Shown: positions 6,157 to 11,124 of the stretch, piece by piece
How positions within the stretch are numbered: position 1 is the first letter of the stretch
Layout: each line of letters opens with the position of its first letter
Assembly: GCA_903923915.1 (NCBI GenBank)
Contig: CAIXZI010000666.1
Span: forward strand, 1 to 11,124
Direction: 5' to 3'
DNA: 11,124 nucleotides
Source of the DNA: an uncultured Bacteroidota bacterium
GTDB taxonomy: Bacteria > Bacteroidota > Bacteroidia > B-17B0 > Aurantibacillaceae
Program-made: the position numbers and the translations under genes
Notes under the pieces: model-generated
Database searches by the model: none
The model's input: only the letters and a program-made list of their open reading frames with translations
What the model was told of the DNA's origin: nothing

Positions 6157-6172
6157 TTCAACAATTGAAATT

Positions 6173-7801
6173 ATGATTACAGTAAGCAACGTAACGCTGC
6201 AATATGGCAAGCGTGTTTTATTTGATGAAGTAAACCTAAAGTTTACACCCGGCAACTGCTACGGCATTATTGGTGCCAATGGTGCAGGTAAATCAACCTT
6301 CATGAAAATTTTATCGGGAGAGATTGAGGCAAATAAAGGTACCATAGATATCCCGAAAGGGCAACGTATGAGTGTGCTTAGCCAAAATCACTTTGCGTTT
6401 GACGAATATGCCGTAATGGATGCCGTTATAATGGGCAACAAAAAATTACATGCCATTATAAAAGAAAAAGAACTTATTTACGCAAAAGCAGATTTTACTG
6501 AAGCAGATGGTATTAAAGCATCTGAGTTAGAAGCTGAATTTGGCGAAATGAACGGTTGGAATGCCGAAAGCGATGCCGCACAATTATTGGGAAGTTTGGG
6601 TATTGGAGAATCATTTCATAATCGTTTAATGAAAGATTTAACGGGTAAAGAAAAAGTACGTGTGTTATTGGCACAGGCTCTTTTTGGAAATCCTGACATC
6701 TTATTAATGGATGAGCCTACCAATGATTTGGATGCTGAAACCATTAATTGGCTGGAAGATTTTTTAGCTGATTTTCAAAATACGGTTATTGTAATTAGTC
6801 ACGATAGGCACTTTTTAGATGCGGTTTGTACCAGTATTTGCGATATAGATTTTGGTAAAATTTCTACGTACAGCGGTAACTACAGTTTTTGGTATGAAAT
6901 GAGTCAGTTGAAATTAAAACAACGCTCTGATGCCAATAAAAAGACCGAAGATAAACGTGCTGAGTTACAAGAGTTCATCGCACGATTTTCTGCCAACGCT
7001 TCTAAATCCAGTCAGGCAACATCTCGTAAAAAATTATTAGATAAACTGGCTGTTGATGATATCCCTGCTTCTACACGTAAATATCCCGCTATTATTTTTA
7101 AGCAAGAACGCGAAGCCGGAGATCAAATTCTTCACATAGAAAATCTTCATAAATCAAACGAAGAAGGTGTGTTGTTAAAGAACATAAACATCAATGTTCG
7201 TAAAGGAGATAAAATTGCTTTTATTAGCCGTAATCAGCTTGCTATTACTACCTTGTTTCAAATTTTAAACGAAAAAGAAACGGCAGATAAAGGCACGTAT
7301 CTTTTTGGTACAACCATTACCAAAGCCTACATGCCCAACGAAAATCATAAATATTTTGAAGGCGATAATAATTTAATCGATTGGCTTCGTCAGTATTCTG
7401 TTAATAAGGATGAAACCTTTATACGTGGCTTTTTAGGTAAAATGTTATTTACCGGAGAAGAAACTTTGAAGAGTTCTACTGTGCTTTCCGGAGGAGAAAA
7501 AGTGCGTTGCATGTTATCTAAAACCATGCTGCTTAGCGCTAATTTATTAATGTTAGATGAGCCAACTAATCACTTGGATTTGGAAGCCATCATCGCTTTA
7601 AACAACGAGATGAAAGATTTTAAAGGAACTATTCTTTTCACCTCTCATGATCATCAATTGGTGCAAACGATTGCAAACCGCGTTATCGAAATCACGCCAA
7701 AAGGTATGATAGATAAGGTTTGCAGCTATGATGAGTATTTAGCGAGTGAAGATGTAAAACGCACCCGCGCCGAGCATTATGGCGAAAAAGTAAAAGCTTA
7801 G
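6173..7801 (+). CDS. ABC-F family ATPase, YbiT-like, with degenerate second ATP site
   Basis: This 542-residue soluble protein has two ABC domains and no membrane domain, typical of ABC-F factors that act in the ribosomal E site. Domain 1: Walker A GANGAGKST (34-42), signature LTGKE (156-160), Walker B ILLMDEPTNDLD with E181, switch H210. The linker that reaches toward the P-site tRNA is about 243-310 and rich in K/R/Q (KKTEDKRAELQ, SQATSRKK). Domain 2: Walker A position ISRNQLAITT (351-360) lacks the lysine, signature LSGGE (438-442), Walker B LLMLDEPTNHLD with E463, and H492. It resembles the YbiT-like group common in Bacteroidota, so a housekeeping role in translation is likelier than antibiotic resistance. 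The start MITVSNVTLQYGKR is the normal N-terminus for the group. Confidence 0.9.
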   Translation: MITVSNVTLQYGKRVLFDEVNLKFTPGNCYGIIGANGAGKSTFMKILSGEIEANKGTIDIPKGQRMSVLSQNHFAFDEYAVMDAVIMGNKKLHAIIKEKELIYAKADFTEADGIKASELEAEFGEMNGWNAESDAAQLLGSLGIGESFHNRLMKDLTGKEKVRVLLAQALFGNPDILLMDEPTNDLDAETINWLEDFLADFQNTVIVISHDRHFLDAVCTSICDIDFGKISTYSGNYSFWYEMSQLKLKQRSDANKKTEDKRAELQEFIARFSANASKSSQATSRKKLLDKLAVDDIPASTRKYPAIIFKQEREAGDQILHIENLHKSNEEGVLLKNININVRKGDKIAFISRNQLAITTLFQILNEKETADKGTYLFGTTITKAYMPNENHKYFEGDNNLIDWLRQYSVNKDETFIRGFLGKMLFTGEETLKSSTVLSGGEKVRCMLSKTMLLSANLLMLDEPTNHLDLEAIIALNNEMKDFKGTILFTSHDHQLVQTIANRVIEITPKGMIDKVCSYDEYLASEDVKRTRAEHYGEKVKA

Positions 7802-7804
7802 GCT

Positions 7805-7838
7805 TACTCGTCATGCTGAACTTGTTTCAGCATCTCAT
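7805..7838. repeat. REP-like palindromic unit, third copy
   Basis: Bases 7805-7834 match the reverse complement of 2851-2880 at 29 of 30 positions. The hairpin ATGCTGAA/TTCAGCAT (7813-7820 with 7826-7833, loop CTTGT) is intact. It starts four bases after the ABC-F stop. Here the unit is single, in contrast to the head-to-head pair at 2819-2880. It may cap the 3' end of the ABC-F mRNA. Confidence 0.8.
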
Positions 7839-7851
7839 AAATTATTTAAAT

Positions 7852-7940
7852 TCATCGGGCGTTCCGCTGATTACAGCGGCGGGCTTTTCGTTTCAAGTTT
7901 TTGGATTACCAAAAAGCTTTCCTCTGCAATCCCTAACGCA
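7852..7940. repeat. Two-hairpin intergenic repeat element
   Basis: The block runs TCATCGGGCGTT, hairpin 1 CCGCTG-ATTA-CAGCGG (7864-7879), then CGGGCTTTTCGTTTCAA, hairpin 2 TTTTTGG-ATTA-CCAAAAA (7898-7915), and ends with CTCTGCAATCCCTAACGC. Both hairpins use the same ATTA loop. It is more GC-rich than its surroundings. I recall the same frame, with different stems, between genes in many Bacteroidota; I could not search to confirm it. It fills the gap between the convergent ABC-F and ltaE genes, where no standard terminator is seen. Confidence 0.65.
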
Positions 7941-7953
7941 AATACAACATCAA

Positions 7954-8976
7954 CTACAACGAAATTGTTTTCAGCGTTTTTGCAATTTCATTCAGCATAT
8001 CATCCGTAAAATCTAAGTGAGTAACCATACGTATAGTATTTTTACCAAAAGCAACTGCTTTTATGTTATGTGTTTGCAATGTCTTTACAAAATTTGTACT
8101 ACCCACTTTTTCGGCTACATCAAAAATAACAATGTTGGTATCTGCAGGTAAAATGTTTTCTATAAATGGCAAAGACTTCAGCATTTTCTCTAATTCTTTA
8201 GCACGTGCATGATCATCTTTTAAACGTGTAATATTGTTTTCAATGGCGTATAAGCCTGCAGCAGCCAATATTCCTCCTTGACGCATGCCACCACCAAAAA
8301 CCTTGCGTATTCTACGAGCTTGTTTAATAAATGCTTTATCGCCTAAAAGCACCGATCCAACAGGAGCACCCAATCCTTTAGATAAACAAACCGAAATGCT
8401 GTTAAATAAACTACCATGTTGTTGCGCAGTTTCATTGCTTGCCACTAACGCGTTAAAAATACGTGCGCCATCTAAATGTAATGGTAAGTTTTTTTGTTTG
8501 CAAAGTTGTGTAATGGGTTCAATTTCTTTAGCAGTATAAAAACTTCCACCTGCTTTATTTATGGTGTTTTCAAGGCTTACAAGCCCTGTTCGAGGCAACC
8601 AGTCAAAATCTCCGTTAATGTTTTCTTCTACCTGTTTAGCGGTAATTCTGCCTCTATCTCCATTCAGCAAACGTACCTGTGCGCCACTGTTAGAAGCAAT
8701 TCCGCCGCCTTCATTAACATATATATGCGAGTTTACATCGCATATAACTTCATCTCCTGATTGTGTATGCGCTTTAATGGCAATCTGGTTGGTCATGGTG
8801 CCACTTGGACAAAACAACCCCGCCTGCATGTTAAACATATTGGCTAGTTTTTCTTCTAGCTGAATAATAGTAGGGTCTTCGTTAAACACATCATCTCCAA
8901 CAGGTGCATTAAGCATAGCTTGCAACATAGGCGCAGATGGTTTTGTTACAGTATCGCTTCTTAAATCAATAATCAT
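7954..8976 (-). CDS. ltaE: Low-specificity L-threonine aldolase
   Basis: A PLP enzyme of 340 residues that cleaves threonine (and allo-threonine) to glycine and acetaldehyde in the cytoplasm. IDLRSDTVTKPS at the N-terminus is the family hallmark. CPSGTMTNQ (56-64) holds the cofactor phosphate, H84 in SHIYVNEGGG stacks on the PLP ring, LENT lies at 135-138, HLDGAR (167-172) gives the ring-nitrogen aspartate D169, and SVCLSKGLGAPVG carries the PLP lysine K200. FGGGMRQGG (228-236) completes the site. The length is normal and every key residue is present. The gene is single, converges on the ABC-F gene, and shares a 152-base gap filled by repeats. No exact -7 box is seen before its ATG. Confidence 0.93.
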   Translation of the reverse strand: MIIDLRSDTVTKPSAPMLQAMLNAPVGDDVFNEDPTIIQLEEKLANMFNMQAGLFCPSGTMTNQIAIKAHTQSGDEVICDVNSHIYVNEGGGIASNSGAQVRLLNGDRGRITAKQVEENINGDFDWLPRTGLVSLENTINKAGGSFYTAKEIEPITQLCKQKNLPLHLDGARIFNALVASNETAQQHGSLFNSISVCLSKGLGAPVGSVLLGDKAFIKQARRIRKVFGGGMRQGGILAAAGLYAIENNITRLKDDHARAKELEKMLKSLPFIENILPADTNIVIFDVAEKVGSTNFVKTLQTHNIKAVAFGKNTIRMVTHLDFTDDMLNEIAKTLKTISL

Positions 8977-9029
8977 AGTACATTTGTTTCTACAAGTTTA
9001 ATGTTTTTCCTAATATATAGATTGCACTT

Positions 9030-9195
9030 TTTTTAACCACATAGAAACATAGGTTTTTTAGCAATCACGATTTGTTAAATTAGAAGCTGCGCTTAAATAT
9101 ATAATTAGAACGTAATATCTACGCGTAAAATTTATTTTCTATGATTCATACTAAAAATATTTCTTCTTTAAACTATGTCCCTATGTGGTTAAAAA
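9030..9195. repeat. MITE-like element bounded by 23-bp inverted repeats
   Basis: The left arm (9030-9052, core AACCACATAGAAACATAG) and right arm (9173-9195, core CTATGTCCCTATGTGGTT) are inverted copies with two mismatches over 23 bases. They enclose about 120 bases of AT-rich DNA with no ORF of note. No transposase and no obvious target-site duplication is seen. It occupies most of the 237-base gap between ltaE and the FAD oxidoreductase gene; the rest of the gap is AT-rich with a TACATTTG at 8979-8986 facing right. Confidence 0.6.
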
Positions 9196-9200
9196 TATTT

Positions 9201-9208
9201 TACCTTTA
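9201..9208 (+). promoter_or_regulatory. Possible -7 box touching the TTG start of the FAD oxidoreductase gene
   Basis: TACCTTTA is one base from TAnnTTTG and lies five bases before the TTG start, so transcription would begin at the start codon. The -33 position falls inside the right arm of the inverted repeat at 9173-9195 and has no TTG. The plsC start has the same arrangement. Confidence 0.3.
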
Positions 9209-9213
9209 AGCGT

Positions 9214-10263
9214 TTGGATAAAACAGATTTTATAATAGTAGGGCAAGGGCTTGCAGGCAGCATTTTAGCATTAGAATTGTTAAAACAAAACAAAAGCGTT
9301 TTGGTAATTGATAAGCCTGAGATGAGCCAATGCTCAAGGGTTGCAGCGGGTATATATAACCCCATTGTATTTAAAAGATTAACACAAAGCTGGATGGCTG
9401 ATAAAATAATACCAACTATGTTTGAGTTTTTTGAAGCCGCTGAAAAGTTATTTAACACAAAGCTAATTCATCAAACAAAAATTGCACGTGTACTTGGCAG
9501 CGAACAAGAAGAAATTTTATGGAAGAAAAAATCTATAAACGAATTAAGTGATTTTATAGATGGAGAAATTCACCCTTCAGAAAATGAATATGAATTTTTA
9601 AATAGTCATTATGGCTTTGTTAATCAAGCTGGATTTGTAGATGTGACAAGCTTTTTAACGCGTACACGTAATTATTTAGAGCAACATAATTCTTTTTTGA
9701 ATAATACTTTTGCTTATAAAGATGTAATTGTTTCTGAAAATGAAATTCGATATAAAAACTTCACTTGCGATAAACTTATTTTTTGTGAAGGACATTTAGC
9801 CACACAAAATCCTTTCTTTAAAGAGTTAAAATTTAAACCTGCCAAAGGCGAAGTGCTAACTATTTACTGCGAAGAGTTAAAAGCAACATCCATCATAAAT
9901 AAAGATTTTTTTATCCTTCCCTTACCTGAAAAGCATCATTTTAAAGTTGGTGCAACCTATAACTGGCTTGATTTTACTGACAATTTAACTGATAAAGCTA
10001 AACAAATGTTGGTAGAAAAGATAGATTCTGTTATTCCTTTCCCTTATAAAATAATAAAGCAGCAAGCCGGTGTACGCCCTTCAACTATTGATAGGCGTCC
10101 GGTTATGGGGTTTCATGCTATAAATAAAAATATGGGTGTGTTTAATGGCTTTGGTACTAAAGCGGTAATGCTGGCTCCTTATTTCTCCAAACATTTTTGT
10201 AACTTCATATTCTTAAATCAAGAACTGTTTTTAGATGTTGATGTAAAAAGATTCTATGCGTGA
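9214..10263 (+). CDS. FAD-dependent oxidoreductase, DAO family, with TTG start
   Basis: This 349-residue protein has an N-terminal Rossmann motif: FIIVGQGLAGSILA (G10, G12, G15) and VLVID with D33 for the FAD ribose. Near the C-terminus, GVRPSTIDRRPVMG (286-299) and NGFGTKAVMLAPYFS (311-325) match the second FAD-binding part of the DAO/MnmC/ThiO-like group. Family members oxidise the C-N bond of amino acids or modified bases; the substrate here is unknown. The start must be TTG: the in-frame stop at 9190-9192 is followed by eight codons, none of them ATG or GTG, and the next ATG (residue 39) lies beyond the FAD motif. The stop overlaps the next gene by 8 bp, so it is the first gene of an operon with the RimB-like peptidase and rimK. 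Confidence 0.85.
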   Translation: MDKTDFIIVGQGLAGSILALELLKQNKSVLVIDKPEMSQCSRVAAGIYNPIVFKRLTQSWMADKIIPTMFEFFEAAEKLFNTKLIHQTKIARVLGSEQEEILWKKKSINELSDFIDGEIHPSENEYEFLNSHYGFVNQAGFVDVTSFLTRTRNYLEQHNSFLNNTFAYKDVIVSENEIRYKNFTCDKLIFCEGHLATQNPFFKELKFKPAKGEVLTIYCEELKATSIINKDFFILPLPEKHHFKVGATYNWLDFTDNLTDKAKQMLVEKIDSVIPFPYKIIKQQAGVRPSTIDRRPVMGFHAINKNMGVFNGFGTKAVMLAPYFSKHFCNFIFLNQELFLDVDVKRFYA

Positions 10264-10702
10264 TAAAAAAATAAAATTAATAGGAAGACGTGAGTACGTT
10301 GATTTTCCTGAGCTTAACATCTTTAAAGTAGAAGCAAAAATTGATACAGGTGCTTATACTTCGGCTTTGCATTGCAAGGATATTGCTATTAAAGAAATAG
10401 AAGGGAAGCCGGTACTTTGTTTTAAATTATTAGATGAAACACATCCTGAATATAATGAACAAGAGTACCGTTTTGAAGAGTTTATCCAAAAAAAGATCAA
10501 GAGTTCATCTGGTGAAACAGAGCTTAGGTATGTTATTAAAACGTTATTAATAATCGGACATAAAAAAATAAGAACCACCGTGTCTCTTACAGACAGAGGA
10601 AATATGCGCTACCCTGTTTTAATTGGTCGCAAAATGATAAAAAATAAATTTATTATTGATGTGGCTAAAATACACACTGGGGGAATTTTAGTTGAGAAAT
10701 AA
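10256..10702 (+). CDS. RimB-like retropepsin-fold peptidase (PF05618 type)
   Basis: This 148-residue protein starts with KKIKLIGRREYVDFPEL, then AKIDTGAYTSALH (D30-T31-G32, the retropepsin-like catalytic triplet). The second conserved block, RYPVLIGRKMIKNKFIIDV (118-136), is the strand pair that closes the fold. Databases have called this family 'ATP-dependent zinc protease' although no ATP site or HExxH is present; DTG points to an aspartic peptidase. In Pseudomonas a member, RimB, is encoded with RimK and affects it. Here the gene overlaps the FAD oxidoreductase gene by 8 bp (ATGCGTGA) and precedes rimK by 30 bases. Likely role: processing or control of RimK's poly-glutamate product. That role is inferred from context. 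Confidence 0.83.
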   Translation: MRDKKIKLIGRREYVDFPELNIFKVEAKIDTGAYTSALHCKDIAIKEIEGKPVLCFKLLDETHPEYNEQEYRFEEFIQKKIKSSSGETELRYVIKTLLIIGHKKIRTTVSLTDRGNMRYPVLIGRKMIKNKFIIDVAKIHTGGILVEK

Positions 10703-10732
10703 TAATTATCTTTAAGGAAACAATTTACTTGT

Positions 10733-11124
10733 ATGAAATTAGCCATTCTTTCTCGCGGAAAAACAATTTACTCTACTAAGCGTTTGGTAGAAGCTGCTGA
10801 AAAGCGCGGACATGAAGTGCTACAGCTCGATCACATGAAATGTGTATTGGGTATTGAAAAAGCAAGGCCGCATATTTATTATGGCGGAAAAGAAATTACG
10901 GGTGTAAATGCTGTTATTCCTCGCATTGGCGCTTCTGTTACATTTTATGGTGCTGCTGTTTTGCGTCAGTTTGAAATGATGAAAATCTTTACAGCAGTAG
11001 AATCGCAAGCATTAGTTCGCTCTCGTGATAAGCTGCGTAGCTTGCAATTACTTGCACGTGCGGGTATGGGTATGCCAAAAACAGTTTTCGCTAACAAAAC
11101 AAAAGATGTAGATCAAATGATTGA
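10733..11124 (+). CDS. rimK: Ribosomal protein S6 glutamate ligase (RimK), N-terminal part; cut by window edge
   Basis: The visible 130 codons begin MKLAILSRGKTIYSTKRL and continue with AVIPRIGASVTFYGAAVLRQ, FEMM, and SRDKLRSLQLLARAGMGMPKT. This lines up along its length with E. coli RimK (MKIAILSR, DAVIPRIGTAITFYG, ARDKLRSMQLLARQG). RimK is an ATP-grasp ligase that adds glutamates to the C-terminus of ribosomal protein S6 and can make poly-glutamate. The ATP-binding and metal-binding parts of the ATP-grasp fold lie beyond the window, so activity cannot be judged. The ATG at 10733 is 30 bases after the peptidase gene, in the same direction, and probably in the same transcript. A related LysX-type ligase is less likely given the close match. 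Confidence 0.9.
   Translation, partial: MKLAILSRGKTIYSTKRLVEAAEKRGHEVLQLDHMKCVLGIEKARPHIYYGGKEITGVNAVIPRIGASVTFYGAAVLRQFEMMKIFTAVESQALVRSRDKLRSLQLLARAGMGMPKTVFANKTKDVDQMI

Noticed and set aside
7813-8016. Plus-strand ORF of 67 codons starting MLNLFQHLI
   Set aside because: Its start is translated from the REP-like repeat and its end from the antisense of ltaE. It has no homology signal.
8285-8863. Three overlapping plus-strand ORFs opposite ltaE
   Set aside because: They are antisense shadows of a fully conserved PLP enzyme.
8979-8986. Plus-strand TACATTTG as the promoter of the oxidoreductase operon
   Set aside because: It is an exact -7 match but 227 bases from the TTG start, with the inverted repeat in between, and it overlaps the start of ltaE. 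Kept only as a remote possibility.
9189-9458. Minus-strand ORF of 89 codons over the start of the oxidoreductase gene
   Set aside because: It covers the antisense of the FAD-binding motif and has no own signal.
10718-10732. AAGGA before rimK as a Shine-Dalgarno site
   Set aside because: It lies about 13-17 bases from the ATG, too far, and no other gene in the window uses one.
1-11124. CRISPR arrays, tRNA or rRNA genes, prophage or transposase genes
   Set aside because: Looked for on both strands by eye; none seen. The repeats found are few, short and not regularly spaced.

Overview
The window looks like chromosomal DNA of a Bacteroidota bacterium, possibly Flavobacteriales- or Sphingobacteriales-like. 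The base composition is AT-rich, there are no Shine-Dalgarno sequences before the genes, and several genes are preceded by the Bacteroidota -7 promoter box TAnnTTTG. One exported protein has a type IX secretion C-terminal signal, and the short intergenic gaps hold dispersed palindromes of a kind common in this phylum. The genus cannot be fixed from this sequence.

Layout. Positions 1-1035 (minus): plsC, an acyltransferase that makes phosphatidic acid, overlaps by 8 bp the start of gatC, an amidotransferase subunit cut by the window edge. Positions 1114-2278 (plus): ilvE, a branched-chain aminotransferase, ending in a strong symmetric terminator. Positions 2298-5259 (minus): an ExoA-like family 2 glycosyltransferase, a secreted PKD/SprB-repeat protein with a T9SS signal, and a RelE/ParE-type toxin-antitoxin pair with its own promoter. 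Positions 5378-7801 (plus): psd (phosphatidylserine decarboxylase) and an ABC-F ATPase, each with a TAnnTTTGCGC promoter element. Positions 7954-8976 (minus): ltaE, threonine aldolase. Positions 9214-11124 (plus): a FAD-dependent oxidoreductase that starts with TTG, a RimB-like retropepsin-fold peptidase overlapping it by 8 bp, and the 5' part of rimK, which encodes the ribosomal protein S6 glutamate ligase.

How the genes relate. Most are unrelated housekeeping genes: lipid synthesis (plsC, psd), amino acid metabolism (ilvE, ltaE), translation (gatC, ABC-F, rimK). The one functional cluster is FAD oxidoreductase-rimB-rimK at the right end. Peptidase plus RimK suggests control of a glutamate-tailed substrate, and the oxidoreductase is the unexplained partner.

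No clearly novel system is visible. The points most worth a second look are: the palindromic repeats with compensatory stem changes (2819-2880 and 7805-7838); a second, two-hairpin repeat (7852-7940); a 166-bp element bounded by 23-bp inverted repeats and lying directly against the TTG-started gene (9030-9195); a hairpin in the ABC-F leader; and the one-sided degeneration of the ABC-F ATP sites. No intergenic gap exceeds 300 bases; the longest is 237 bases (8977-9213).
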